DNA of 64,000 bases from Suillus spraguei (Eukaryota > Basidiomycota > Agaricomycetes > Boletales > Suillaceae), in assembly GCA_016800925.1 (NCBI GenBank), contig JABCPU010000153.1, positions 62,001 to 126,000 on the forward strand, written 5' to 3'. Shown here in pieces: positions 44,008 through 57,246 of the stretch (within the stretch, counting starts at the first letter, position 1; each line of letters begins with the position of its first letter). The notes beneath the pieces are model-generated. The model was not told the DNA's origin and did not search any database. It saw only the letters and a list, made by a program, of their open reading frames with translations. A program made the position numbers and the translations under genes.

Positions 44008-46883
44008 TCAGAGGGCCGATACGCCCTCCTCCCACTCCTCCCTCGTGACGGATCCCAAATCACGGCACACTGGGCACGACACCTCCACGTACGGCTCCGT
44101 TTCGTCTTCCGCGCCCCATCCAGCAACCCGCTCCGCACTAACCAAGCACGCAGGGTGGAATGTATGCGCGCACAAAGATCCTTCTCCAGGATGTGATAAT
44201 GGATGTATCGAGAGCTGTTTCATTGACTGAGTGAGTATTTCAGGGATGGGGTCTTCGTCAGACGGGCCAATGCCACATGAGGGATCGTAACACCGCAGGC
44301 CCGCCTCGCGCTCCTTCTGCTCCACCCGTTGCCGCAGCGAGGGACCCGGTGCGGCAGGCAGCATCCATGTTTTCCTCTCGCGACGCGGAGGCATTGGGCG
44401 CGTCGGGCGGAAGGGGTGTGCATGCGGGAAGTTGAACGGCGGTATCGGCAAGGGTGCACCACCCGGTGGGGGTGGAGGCGCATTAACAGGAGGAACCTGT
44501 GCTCCATCAGCAGGCGGCTCCTGCCCTTGTGCAGGTTGAGGCTGCCCCTGGGGTGCAGCCTGTCCGTTATTGAAGATTGGGACTGGGATGAAGGTGCGCG
44601 TAGCACTCTGAATGAGATTGTTGATGAAGTTTTGGAACTCCTGGGGCACCTCACTAACAGGCGGTGCTTGGCCTTGCCTTTGCCCTGGAGCTTCCCCTGG
44701 AGGTTGGTTCTGCGCCTGCTCCTGGGTCTCATCTTGAGGCTGAGGCTGCTGCTGTGGTTGCGGCTCCCCTTGCGGCTCCGACTGCCCCTGTGTGTGGGGC
44801 TGCGGCTGCGGCTGTGGCATGTCTGCGGGCAATGATTCGTCGAAGATCAAATCGAGGCCAATGGTTACGAAGTCGCCTGCTTGCGGCCCGCCGAAGGGCC
44901 GGTTATCTGCAATGTTCGGAAGAGACTGTGTACGGGTGCGAGGAACTGGAGGCGGTGGCATGGGGCCTGCCCCAGCGGGGACAGCGCCCGCTCCATGACG
45001 AAAGAAGTCCTGGAAACCGTTCCCTCCGCCAGGAAACTGCAGGATATGCACAGTTGCTCCAGGTCCTACGGGCACTCCGTTGGATAGGGTAAAGCGCTGG
45101 CCAGCTTGGCCAGGGTTGAAGAAATTGAGGGGAATTTGGTTAGCTGCAGGCTGAGGCGCTGGCCCAGCAGCTGCAGCTTCAGGGGCGGCGGGTCCTGCAG
45201 GCGGTGGGGCGGCTCCAGCTTGCTCGGCAGTAGAAGCTGGTACAGTTGTGCTGTATTGGGAGCAGGCACGGGAGTTGCTTGGGCAGCAGGAGCGGCACCG
45301 TTCGGACGGGGTGTTCCAAAGGTGAAAGGCTGATGAGGAAGTGGCGAGCTGGTAAGGTTCTCAGGATCAATATTAAACCGACATGTTGGGCACGTCGCTT
45401 GCTTCGCCCTTGTAAACCAGGGGAGTAAACATGATTCGTGGAAGACATGAGCACAAGGAAGGGAGATGATTTTGGGTTCTTCAGGAATGGATGTTTCTGA
45501 CGGAGAGCTGGATTGCATGCCTGAATCTGTCGAGGTGGGCACCGGTGGAGTAGACTCGGTGCTCATGGGCGTATCTGATTCTGCTTCGAGCGCAGAAGTC
45601 AGTGTTTCGGTGCTGGCTCCAGCAGGTAATTCCTCTGAGGCCTTCGGTTTGAAACTATCACTCTCGCCATCCAATAAGGTATCCCAACAAATTGCACATC
45701 CCGGAGAGGAAGAGTCGGTAGCCTCAGCACCATCTACGTGACCACCAGGCGCGCCACCAACTCTTTCCAAGCGCTTCACGAGCCCTATCGGTACAGCCTC
45801 CAGACCCGCAATGAGTCTCTTCGCTCGTTCAGGATCTTCTCGATTGTCATCGAGCCCTCCAAATTGTTGCATTTGCTGCAAGAAATCTGCAAATGCCTGC
45901 AGAAAATCATCCCGACCTCCAGTAGCATCTGGAGGTACGTTTGCTGCACCAAATGGCGGCGGGACAGGGACACCTCTATTCTGATTCGGAGTACCTCCAA
46001 GAGGTATCGTGAAAGTAAAACCTGCAGTTAAGAAGGGCACGGCATGATGTGCGTGACCAGGGACTGGATTATTTTGCGGTCGCGGAGGATGGGCAACGCC
46101 CTCACCAGTATGCTCTGCCGTGGTATTCTCCGCGCCAGGACCAGGTCCCGGAAATGCATTACCGCCAGGCAATGGATTCATCCCAAATAAGGGAGCCATG
46201 AAGCCACCTAGGAATGCCTGGTTACCAATAGGTGGGCGCTGCTCGGGGTTAGACGGCTGTGGAGAAGGGATAGGAGGCGAGGTAGGACGACCTACACGCT
46301 CTGAAGGATGCCTACGATCCCGGGCTTCGTCTACATCATCATCCACCCGAGCGCGTCTGCTTCCGGCGATAGGCTCGAGTGGTGGTAGATCATCTTCATC
46401 ATCCGTCCAGTCACTATCGTGGTCATCATCGACATTCAAGAGATTGGGTATTGTCTCTGCACGAGAGGATTGGCTGTCATCTGACTCATCAGAGTCTGAC
46501 ACGGAGCGCAGCTCAGGCATAGAGTCTTCATCATCATCATGCGTGGGCTGGGCTTGTAAGGATGAAACTCTGGAAGCAAGTGGCATATCTACATCTTCAG
46601 CGGGTGGTATAGACTGGGAGGCCTGGAGCGGGAGTGCAGAACTTTCTGAAACTGGAGTCCTGTCGCGATCTACAGCAGGCGTGTGAGCGTCTATAGGCTC
46701 GAGCGGGGGTGCGTCAGACATGACGACTTCCTGCGTAGGGTCCTGCTGTGCAAGATGACTATGATTATGGGAGAAAGCCTGGTTTATATTTCGAAATACG
46801 TTCTGAATTGACGTTGGTAGATGGAAGTTGTGACCAAAACGATGACCACGACCGTCGTCATTACCGCCGTTGCCGTTGTCCAT
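44008..46883 (-). CDS. Double RING-type zinc-finger protein (probable E3 ubiquitin ligase)
   Basis: A long low-complexity protein with two RING-like modules. From MDNGNGGNDDG (46883) come acidic, Ser/Asp-rich segments (46340-46560) and Pro/Gly-rich text, then the first RING-H2: CAIC at about 45690 and, after an insertion of about 70 residues, LPCAHVFHESC..WF..ATCPTC near 45370-45470. Gln/Pro/Glu-rich linker sequence follows (QPQPQPHTQGQ), then a second module near the end: CYDPSC, CAHTFHPAC and VSCPVC (44050-44300). Between the modules, near 45250, the frame changes by one base from PVPAPNTA to TVPASTAEQAG; either one base is missing or a 61-base intron (GTGCCG..TACCAG) is removed. Both put the two RINGs in one protein. 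Ligase function is inferred from the RINGs. Confidence 0.78.
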
Positions 46884-46931
46884 GGTAGTTACAAGACTGT
46901 GCTCTGCAATGGACGCAGGCGCAGAAAAGAA

Positions 46932-46950
46932 AGTGGTGGTGGTGGTGGTG
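46932..46950 (+). repeat. GTG microsatellite in the leader of the double-RING gene
   Basis: Six GTG units in a row (CAC on the coding strand), 50 bases upstream of the gene's ATG, with further interrupted copies to about 46966. Confidence 0.8.
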
Positions 46951-47021
46951 ACACTGGTGGTGGCGGTTTTAGAACAAGAATGAACGAACGATTGTCTCTT
47001 GGACCAGGGCAATCTATGCAC

Positions 47022-47057
47022 AATGCCGTGTTGATGACTAATGCCGTATTGATGACT
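47022..47057 (+). repeat. 18-base tandem duplication
   Basis: AATGCCGTGTTGATGACT at 47022-47039 is followed immediately by the same unit with one change at 47040-47057. It lies in the leader or promoter of the minus-strand double-RING gene. Confidence 0.8.
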
Positions 47058-47209
47058 AATAACATCCTGTGGTACTCTCCAGTAAGCACCAGAATATTCC
47101 CTATCCGCTTCTCCCACTTCAGATAAACGTCGAGCATGACTTAACAAGGGAACTTCATTCACGTACTACAAGTAGTATATAAGGGATATGAACAATATAA
47201 TATGAAGTG

Positions 47210-49302
47210 TCACTGCGCCTTCTTCCCCTTTCCTTTTCCTTTCCGCTTCTGTTTCTGCTTTTTGACGTACTTGCGCACGCTTGGCACGCCGAACTATATC
47301 CCTGGTTTCAGCCAACGCCAACACAAACACTCAATGAACATTGTAGGAGCACTCACCCTAATCGCTGGATATAACACTAACAAGATCCCTCCGATCATCC
47401 ATGCCCACCGAACATACAATGGAAGCGGCTCCGTAAACTGACCCTTGCTCCATTTAGTGATAACCATGAGTTCGGTGAGGATCGTGGCTAGAAGGAGCCA
47501 CACATGTTGCCCCATCCGTTTCGCTTTTCTAACAGCGATGGAAGTGAGAATATTTTCGAGAGTCACTCACACAGCATACATACTTTGGGTTGTTTATGTA
47601 TTGGTAAAGCTCTCGTACAGCAGGCAATGCGCAAAGAAAGACGCCTGCAAGCCTCAGTATCACAATCGGATGATCGGGCTCCATCCAAAGGAGACTCTAC
47701 AGATTCCGTGAGAATAGTAACAAAGGAATCGTATCAGTATGCTCACTTTGAGATAGAATGGATTCAGCTCCGCAGCAAGAAAGACTGCCAGGAGTAGTAC
47801 GACTATCATATAGTGCAAGAACGATGCGGTTCCCTCCCATTTGAATGCCGTCCAGTCGTGTGGGGAGAACTGGCTAAGCACGCGACGAGCCTTTGACCGC
47901 AGTCCCCTGGTTTGCCGTAGACCGCGCCACTCGTAAGGCTGAAATGTAGGTGTTTCTTGCCCGGAGGTAAAACTAAAATACCTGCTCACCTTCACTTCCA
48001 AATACTGGCAAGTCTTCATGCCTATTATGTCCCATTATCATCCCGGATACTTCACACCCGGAATTCCGGACACTTACCCAGATAAGTCCCTAGCCAGTTG
48101 CAGACTAGAACATCAAGTATCCACTGCGGAAATAAAATTATCAAGCGCCAAGTCAAAAAGATGATGACGTACATGGTCCCACCAACACTGTCAAATCAAT
48201 AAGTTTTTTTTTAGATGAGCGTTAATTGATATGCGGCGGATCTGACAGACATACCTCGGCAAAGTTCGCAAGTTGATGTTGTAGGCTATACTCTGCGAAT
48301 TCAAATGCGATGCTCAGAATCTAAAGCTAAGATGTAGATCCGTGAAATCAAATAGAAGATAAACTGGGAATACCCAACAAAACCAATAATCGCGCAGTAT
48401 CATGGCCTTGCCAAACCAGCCCAGAGCATGTGCTAGACAAAAGATATCGATTGCATCCTATGGAGTTATCAATACCACAGAACCATAAAGCAATGTTAAA
48501 AATATCTTACCCAAATATTCTGCGGTGTCAATTCGCAGTTTTCCGCATAGCTCTTCTCAGGTAAAGGCCGGTTCAAAGAAGGATCCAAAAGAGTCATCAT
48601 TCGTCGTGCAGAGTTCAAATCTTGGAACAGCAAGAAGACGAGGGCAAGCTCATAAAGTAAATTAATCCCAAGTATTGCACGCCAAAACGCAGGATGGGGA
48701 CGAATGAATGGTCCATCCCGGAATTGAATCATCGAGAACATGAGGAATGAGACCACTGCAGCATAAGCGCCCCTGTTGAAGAACGTTGGCTGTTACCATC
48801 GGGTCTCACAAATACATCATTCAAACGCACACACGCCGTTTGTCTCGGCCTTCTTCCAGGACGTCCTGGGTCATGGCCACATAGCTCAGTGCAGCCAGGC
48901 CAAAGCCGAGCGCAGTTAGCGTAATGGGCTTATAAAAGAACCTGAGGGCTATGAGTATCAAAGACTGACATGATGCTTAGTACTCACTCTACGGAGGTAT
49001 CGTGTCCCTCTTGGAATGGCGCAATTCGCGTGTATGACTCTGTCCGATTCGCCTATATGTCATAATTCCCACTTAACCTCTAAATTTAACTATAAGTCCG
49101 AGACCTGTCTACTCACATCATACCCTATGGAGATTGCTCAAACTGTGAATTACCGCCAAAAAAACCGAGGCAACTTACAGCGAACGGGTTTACCATTGAG
49201 CCCGGGTTCTGGGGTAGCATCGGGAGGTGGTGAAAGCAGCGCGTCGGGATCTGATTCTTCCACTTGAGAAGTGGGCGATACATCTTCGGCTTTGTGGGCC
49301 AT
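47210..49302 (-). CDS. Phosphatidylserine synthase (base-exchange type, PSS family)
   Basis: Integral ER enzyme of the PTDSS1/2-like family (Pfam PSS), which forms phosphatidylserine by exchanging serine for a phospholipid head group. The start at 49302 reads MAHKAEDVSPTSQ. Later exons give YKPITLTALGFGLAAL, MIQFRDGPFIRPHPAFWR (about 48700), LPEKSYAENCELTPQNIW (about 48530), then [25 protein letters not shown] and GMKTCQYLEVK (about 48000), the typical WWDHW...LDxxxCN signature. Several membrane spans follow and a very basic tail (KKQKQKRKGKGKGKKAQ) ends at TGA 47210. About nine introns; frame intact. This animal/plant-type enzyme differs from the CDP-diacylglycerol-dependent yeast enzyme CHO1. 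Tandem with the double-RING gene, about 330 bases upstream of its start. Confidence 0.9.
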
Positions 49303-52300
49303 CGGAATGTGGATGATGCTTTGAACACACGCAGTGTCACGCACGTTGAAGCCAGCTGTCAGTTTAGCTTGCCTGCCGCTGGTTTCATGTCTTTTGAAGT
49401 AATGTTACAAATAAGGATTAGTTTCGGTGGAATTTACTTTCCACCAGAACTGAGTGACTGAGTGATTATAACCCTCCTTCCACTATATCAAGTTTTATTA
49501 TCCTTTCTCGACCCTAACAACCAACCGTAGAGCTTACAGAAGGAAGTCAGACATTCCTTTTTTTGTTGGGAGCGCCAGACTATGACGAATGACATAGCCT
49601 TGGGCGTATCTACGGCGAACAAAGGAAGAATCTCACGTATCCAGAATCCAGTGCGTAGGCGGAATTCGAACAAATGACGATGTTGGAATGCATGTGCAAA
49701 TGCGGTGGATATGGGAACTAATTTATCATTCCTAGGTTTCTATGGTCTCTGCCAACGACGTATAGAAAGTTGCCCATCATTGATCAATCAATCGAACTTG
49801 ATCTAAAGAGGCACGAGGACATGACCGTCGGTCAAGGCCAGGTACTGATGACCCGAACTTTGTGGACAAATGCTTAGCGGAATCTCTTGAACCTTACGGT
49901 TGTACGCTTCGATTCATGGAACACCGCCAAGCGCGCACCTTGATGGTCATACGATATCGGCCTGCCCCAATTTGCTACCGACCTACTACAAACCAACTAC
50001 CGAATCGTCTCGCAAATGAAGGTGACCGTAATAGGTTGTAATGTTCTACTCCGTCCTGTTGTAATCAAGCAAATGCTGACAGAATAGTTTTGATCAGTGC
50101 CTGATCGCTTGCTATAAGACGAAGCAAACCGTGAACTTTGATTTGAACTGTCGGCTCTACCACCTTTCCTGTTAGTACACTTGTGTTGAAATTGGCTTTC
50201 GCCCGTAGAAAGACGAAGACAAGGTAGTCGAAAGTCGTGATCACCGTCGAGAGCTGGCAGGAGCTAGCCCCTCTCCGCTACTCGGCGCCTTCACTTTTAT
50301 CCGTAAATTAATTCATTTCACCCTGCTTTTCTCATCAGCTACGCCAATTGAATTCTCCGACGGCATCTGAGCAGTGCCAGCAGTTATTCTGCTCAGCCGG
50401 ATATCGGGACGACCACTATTCGGATGCTCCTCGTTTCATCATGGCTTGAACCTCTGCGACCTTCTGCTCCACACGTTGTGGGGCATCTCCAGTCAGTTTC
50501 GAGGTACAAGGTCTTTGCGAGATGCTGATACCTCCGTCACAACGTAAAGAACAAAGAAGGAGTCTGATGAATATCTGTTCCATGACACACTTTGTGACAC
50601 ATTAATGTCAGAATCAATTGTGATGGACACTATTTGATACGCATCGGTGAGAGGTCTGTTCTCCGAGTGCTTCGCTTCGGTGGTATCAAACAATGTTTCT
50701 ATCCGTGCCGGAACATTTAGTGCATCTTTGCTATTCCTGATTTCGCGAACGGCGACAATACATGTACTACTTAGGAGTACCGAAACTGTTTATGTAAACC
50801 TTCTTGGGGTATAGTGATCATATGAGCATTGGCGCAACTAACTCAGTTAACGACGAGTTCACCGCAGGATTCAATATAGGCGGTGCTTATCTATTAAGTT
50901 TATGCACATCACGGGACGAACTACAGTGAGTAATTTCTTTCATATCCGTAAAGCTTCCCACTTAGTAGAAAAAATTAAACATGCGATCGTCATGAGGTTG
51001 GTATTTTGCCAAGACTTTTAGTACTATGATTGTCGATCAGTCGACCCATCCGCATCAGCCTGGTAAAACGGTAGACCTTTGCCTTCTGTCTTCTTTGCCA
51101 CTATGTAACGTCCCTGCACATCTTGACTGATAGTGTCTCCGCTTCATTTTGTACAACGCCTTCTCGAATTTCTAGAACTATCAGTACAAGGTGACCTAGT
51201 AGCCGCCGGTGAACTTTCCACGTAACCGGTGATCGAATGCTGTCCTCGGATTTCCTCCTGACGATCCTCGGCGCAGGAACGAGGTACCTGAACGTGCCAG
51301 CGCCATTTTAGCGATCTCACGCCATCGACGTCCCTGAAGCAACTGTGGGGGTGCGTGGCAAGGACCCCGGAGAATACCTGTCCAACCTCGATCCCGGAGC
51401 CCGGATCCGTTTCTGGAAAGTCCGGTGCAGGTTCACTCAGGGGATCTTCGTACATTCGAAGCCTTTCTCTAGGCTTTTTGTGACCGTACACCGCAGAGAT
51501 AAACTGCCAATCTGAATCTTCCACACCTTACCGCTATCTTGGCGTTGCGCCTATTAAGAATGAGCGAAATTCTTAACACCCTGAGTGATGACTCTAGGGA
51601 TTATGGATAGAAGTCGTTTGGCTGTAAAAGTGCGTCTTGATAACAATGAAATGCGGTAGCCGCGGGAATCGAGCGAAATTCCTCGCGGAATTGCTACTAG
51701 TAAGATTGGAGGGAGCGGCAATGGTGTCAGTGCTTGCAATAGCACCATGCTTACCTGTCGCGCTTTTCAGCTCTCTTCTATTAGTATCAAGGGGCTACAA
51801 CCAAATCCGATTTGATCACATCATGCTATGATTTTTTGAGAAATATACTCACGTCCGACAATTTAAAATCCTGGGGGCATATACGATGCCAAAGTGGCTT
51901 GTAGTCGATCAGACCTGGCACGAGTCACCAAGAATGGTAAGGAAGGGGCAGTTATGCAGCAGCGGCTGCGTTAGCCGAATTTCCAGTAAGGGAGGTGGCG
52001 ATTTGTTTCCATCCGGAGCACCTCGAGAAAACAGGCTTTCCAAGAGCGTGTTATTGCTGCTCTTTCAGTATTACCCAAAACTCACCAGTTAGCTGGCGCC
52101 ACGTCGTACAGATGAAAACTCCTGATCGGACCATGGTAGCTTGCAGCCAGGCATGCTGTAGTTGCACACGCACCTCTACAATATGGACTAATGTGTGCGG
52201 GCCATGTGCCAATAAGTTTACCCAAAAGCTGGATAATAATCGCGAATTCGAAGTTGAAGTTGGCGTGATTCGCAAGAATATCGGCATGGACAGCTCCACC

Positions 52301-54136
52301 CTAAATGAAGCACGTACACGGCAACGTAGCATGTAGACTTGGTTGTGCGTGGTATCGATAGTAAGTTTTGTAGGGTGACTAAAGCTCTCTTGTTGAGTGG
52401 TCAGTGTGTTGCATGGTCGGACCTTGAAGCTTGAAGAGAGAAGCACGATGATGGCAACCGCCGGACGGCCGGACCGATGACAAGTTGACCGCCGTGCATC
52501 TGGGGTCCTTGGTGTAGAATTCTACTCTCGCGGGATTTTACAAGAGTAATCAGTGATCATTAAGGAACCTCTCCCTCGAACTTGTTAGCGACGTTTATAA
52601 CCAGACCCTAGTCCCCATGTGCTCGAGAATGCACGGATGCTACGGTGGTATTCATTTCAAGCGAGTGTCTTGATCTCGGAAACTGCCTTGTGGGCCAGAA
52701 GTGACGTCGGGTTATTCCGCGACGGGCACAACAAATCGAATTCGGTCTTCTCCAGGACGGTTCTGTGATCAATATTCTGCCTAGGTTTTTCCAATCTGAA
52801 AAAATGGTGGCAGACATTGAATTGAGGACATGTTCATCGAAAGCGGATGATAAGGTAATGGATTATACTGATGACCGTGGTCTCTATCAGTCCAGTCGGC
52901 GCCCATCAAGGTAATACTTGAACAGAGCCCGTTCGGGTGTTAACCTACTGGCATACATTGGAAAAGGTGCAGAGAGGTGCGGCCTGTTCGCTTCAGCCTT
53001 CTGCGTTGAATGTAAATGCCTAATTCGATTGAAATCTGAATCTGACCATATGTGAGCAGGATATTCGAAAAGGAAGATCAGAGCCAAGTATTTGGTAGAT
53101 TCGTAGTTCAAACTCAACTCTGTGGCCTCAGTCTGTCTACCTTGCCGACTATAGCGGATCCTTTATGAATTGATATGTGGAGTCGCTTTCCTCCGTTCAG
53201 TATTGGGGCGGGCGATACCTCTCCAAGCTAAGACGTAAGCGTGAGGACCAATGTCCCCGGAAGCCGTTGTCCGTCTGTCTCGTGATCTCGTGTGCCTTTG
53301 GGTGATAGGGGAACAGCACTGAGTTAAGCGAAGTCAGGTAAATTGATTCATGTATGTATCTGTTGACCAAGTTAATATGCGTTATCCATTGCTTAGGATG
53401 GACAAAAATGATTTTTAATGAACGGAGTGGAGACGAACCTCGGTTGTTTTGGGAAAGAAGTGTGTGTTCTACGCTTAAAGTCATGGGAGTTCCATGATTC
53501 AGCGTCAAGAGAACGTGACGGCCATTTCCCTTCTGTGCGATAGCAGGACATGAAGACGTAGGTGAACGCCTGTGAATCGATATCACGTTATTGGGACCTC
53601 GAAATTCCCCGTAAAGACGGTGATATTCTCAGGCGAGAATGACGTCGGGTGCAGTCTCTCGAATGAGTGATCCGTGAAACGCGACTGAATCCTATCAGAG
53701 GTAACATACGACGGTGAACTAGTCGCGACGGGGTTCGCTGAGATTTAACCCATTGGTTCACATGCTGATGGAGGCTAATCAGATTTCCGAGGTCGCTTTT
53801 GAATTTAGACTCTTGAAGGGATACTAGTACAAAAGATGAATGGTGACTTAGATTGGCAGGAAGGAGATGAATCCATATGCGGTATTCCAGGTCTTACGCT
53901 CACACGTTGTATTTATGTCATTGCCGAGACTGGAAGGCAACCTTGTACAGGGCTGGATCCCACAGAGACCAGTTTTTGCGAAGAAGTCTACATCAGCCCG
54001 AGGCGATCTGGATCTCTTTAGATCTCTTCTGGTCAGTTACTTAATGCGCCGTGAACACATAAGTAACACTAGCTTTAATTCTCTTAAACTCGTTTCAACT
54101 CGTTCCTTCCTCGCCTCATTTATTTTTTTATCCTGA
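49303..54136. other. 4.8-kb tract without a supported gene
   Basis: After the phosphatidylserine synthase promoter, short motif-free frames occur on both strands (for example 51144-51524 minus and 52051-52446 minus) with no conserved text or splice chain. The last 80 bases are a pyrimidine-rich leader of the Zn2Cys6 gene. No transposase, RT or helicase motif is visible. Confidence 0.4.
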
Positions 54137-55619
54137 ATGTCCACTGATTCTTTCCAACCTCCACTTCAGCTAAAAGGCGAATTAATGGATCTTGAGTTCA
54201 CTGTTGACACTGACCACCGCAAGAGGAGACGCAACAGAACAACTCAGTCATGTCTTAATTGTCACACTTCCAAGCGAAAGGTTCAGTCCCATACCCATCA
54301 CAACCTTGCCAACTCTGACGCCCTACCAGTGTGATAGAAAACGTCCATGTCAGCGTTGTATACAACTCGGCTTAGTGCGTCCACCCTTTTCGCATCTCTT
54401 ATTACATATTAATTCCTTTTTTTTCAGACTGGCCTTTGTGTCTATGAGATCGATGACCCAGCGCTCAGGTTGGTATTTTGTGGCGTTTTACTATGTTGAG
54501 CTAATCTCATCACATCAGGGATGATCCCACGATTGATGAAGCCACTCGTTTGAGGAACAGAATTGCAGAACTCGAAAGTCTCGTGAGGGAGTTGCGTGGT
54601 GCGTATGGCGTTTCACATAACCGTAATACCTTTCCAGCATTCTTACTTGTTTCTTTACGGCAGGCAAACCACATCCTCGCTGGGCTGATGCAAATTTCCG
54701 GGATGGAGATCCTTCTGAGAGGTGGCATTCACGAGCAGCCAAGAACAACATGCAACTCAGACGGCGTGGTCGGTCTGACGACATACTAGAGCGCTCCACC
54801 CAAGAACCCCGGGGCTTGGTTTCTGCCGCTGGTGCTCCCATCAAAATTGAACCCGTTACAGACATCTCACAGCCTCATCTCTATCGCTTTACACCTTCTC
54901 CTCCAGCATCTTATTCTGCGTTCCATTCAGATAACTCTTCATCACCGCCATTCGAGCGTCAAAATGGTCATCATTACAGCAACAGCTTGCCTAGTAATGG
55001 GCGCTCTATGCCGTATTCATCCCCCACATCCAATCAGAACATGACGTATAATCATCACCATACCGACTCCTCGTTTCAAGAAAACGGTCACGTCTATTCA
55101 ATGAACTCCGCCGAACAAGATAAAGTTTTTGGCAATCATTTCGCTGACTCCCCCGTCTCACATTCTTTTTGTTCGTGCCGAACAAACCCTGCCACCGGTC
55201 ATGCCTTCATATCTCTGAGTCATCAACTGCAAAGTACACTAAACTCTTTACGGCAGTATGCCCAGCATCCCGAGAACACCCAGTGCCAGCTGTTCAGGCG
55301 CATCATTGAATTGCATGATCTCATGCGGTGTGTTGTCCCTGCCTTGCCTCGCGGCGACCTCGTGTTCATATTAACTAATTTGTTTGTTGTGAGAACTAGT
55401 GGTAATGATCCGGATGAGGCATCGGGATCACCATATGGAACCCTTCCCACACCTACTGAAAGCGACATTTTGTCGTCGCATTCGTCCTCAAGTACCCCGT
55501 TCCACGGATCCTCATCAGCTTCTGTATCAGAGTGGAATGCCATGGCTTCTTCGAGATATAATCCATACTTCCCCGTTTCCCCAACTGAACAGGGTTTGTA
55601 TAGTAATATCATCACATGA
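54137..55619 (+). CDS. Zn2Cys6 transcription factor with short coiled coil
   Basis: A fungal zinc-cluster DNA-binding protein. Exon 1 (from ATG 54137) ends in a basic run and CLNCHTSKRK; the next gives CDRKRPCQRCIQLGL and then TGLCVYEIDDPALR, making six cysteines spaced 2, 6, 5, 2 and 8. A following exon encodes TRLRNRIAELESLVRELRG, a short dimerisation coiled coil directly after the cluster, as in many family members. The rest (about 54690-55619) is Ser/Pro/His-rich and probably disordered, with a FCSCRTNPATGHAFISLSHQLQ segment and a helical FRRIIELHDLMR stretch near 55290, ending YSNIIT. No fungal transcription-factor regulatory domain is seen. Targets unknown. Convergent with the TANGO2-like gene. 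Confidence 0.85.
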
Positions 55620-55809
55620 GCGGGCATCCGTTCCATCGTGAGCTAGTCCTCGCAGCCCCTTTCAGATATATTTACTCTCGTCACGCTGGCTATGACGATG
55701 CTATGATGCCTTTAGTCTCTTGTGCCTTAGAGTAGCAAAACTACAGCACTTGTACATTACATGCCCTGTACTATCATCATACAATGTGCGGCGGACTACA
55801 TAGACATCA

Positions 55810-56867
55810 TTAACGAACGGGCTGCAATCTGAAACGGAATTCACGCTGTGAGGAATGATCTGACAGTATAGGCTTGGCATCAACCAGATTCCACCTATCT
55901 CTCTCAATGAACAACACTTCCCCGGTTCTTTTCACTAGTATTACCGTCGAAAGGCGCGTCCCGTAGAATTCTCGCGACCCTTGCATTATAAATGGTTCCA
56001 CTTCAACTGTATTCTTCAACTCTGAGCGTGCGCTTGGCGGCGGCGAAGACTTCCAACTAGGAAATTTGTCCAAAGTAAGTGCGGAGGGCTAGGCTGTTGC
56101 ATACTTATACCCACGTCAATAGTTCAAAGAGATAGTCGGCTAGTTCCTTCTCCGGCGTGGTCGGCAAGACCGCGCTCATGATCGATTCAAACAAATGAAG
56201 CCCGTGTTGGACTTTTGGCCACATTTCAGCACCTTTACCGTCAATTCCGTTTGACATCCCCCCACATCTTCTCTCGGTATCAGTCAACGGGCGGACAATG
56301 AGCGTTCCACCTCCACCATGGTTGGTGACATACGTTCCATCGAATGTCAAGTCGTGTTCGCCACGGGTGGATGGTGTCAAGAATAATAAATTAAAGCCTG
56401 CATAATTAGCATCGCGAGGGATAAGATTGTGTACGTCCTCTTCCAAATTTGACGAAAGAAAATTGGCAACGAGGTCACCCCTGGAAGAACTATACGTCTT
56501 GTACTCTTCTGTGATGTTTGTTCTGTGAGAAAAAAACTCGTCAGGGGCGTGCAACCTGGTGAAGTCGGTACGGACAAAAAGGCAACTCTTCCGGTCCGAT
56601 TAACACCCAGCCAGGTTCCACCGGCACGGACATCGATACCAGAGAGAACGTTACCCTCTGGAAGGCTACGTTGCTCTAGCTTATCAAAAGAATGAAAGCA
56701 AGCCAAATCGGTGGGTCGTTCGAGATATTCATCACGGTTGCTACAAAGTACACTTAATTTGCCGCATGGTCATTGTCATGTCATCATAACGTATAATATA
56801 TAATATGGAAGGGCGGGACGTACAGGGCATATTCCGGGTGCTCCAGCGTGTAGAAGCCAACGCACAT
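55810..56867 (-). CDS. TANGO2/NRDE-family protein
   Basis: The family is named for a transport-and-Golgi-organisation screen; members are cytosolic or mitochondrial and have been linked to haem and lipid handling. The gene starts at 56867 with MCVGFYTLEHPEYAL; the next exon carries the hallmark LCSNRDEYLERPT (NRDE), then GIDVRAGGTWLGVNRTGRVAFL. Following exons read SRGDLVANFLSS, NYAGFNLLFLTP, TYVTNHGG and GLHLFESIMSAV, and the last gives FYGTRLSTVILVKRTGEVLFIERD, ending at TAA 55810. Five exons with short introns, frame intact. Divergent from ARP6 with about 380 bases between starts. Confidence 0.9.
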
Positions 56868-57246
56868 TCTTGATGGTTTATTTCAGGCGCACAATGAGGC
56901 CCAATACATGACTGCGATTACCGCTTCAGCATCTGGCAAATGAGATCAGATGGTCGTCACTTGCAATGATGTTATGATGTCTAGGTTTACGATGGATCAT
57001 GTGAACTATGTGTCACGCAGGAAATGTGGATACTGACTTTCACCGCCGGCTGTTCTCACTGAACAAGATTCGAGTGTTCCTCAGCTTGAGAATCTGGGAG
57101 AGAGAGAGCGCAAGCGACGAGATGACGATGATTCTCACGGAGGTCTCTGCAGCGAAAGCTGGTTGGTTCTCACCGTCCACGCGAGTCTACAACGTTTGAT
57201 CGCCGTTTGGCCCACACCGAGTCGCAAGATCTTCACCGGTGAACTT

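Noticed and set aside
44329..45092. Long plus-strand open frames opposite the double-RING gene
   Set aside because: They are shadows of the Gln/Pro-rich coding sequence on the minus strand, and their Arg/Leu/Trp-rich composition is typical of antisense reading.
49640..49720. Possible tRNA suggested by a TTCGAAT-like loop
   Set aside because: No matching acceptor stem or anticodon arm could be folded at the right distances. No tRNA, rRNA or CRISPR array was seen anywhere in the window.
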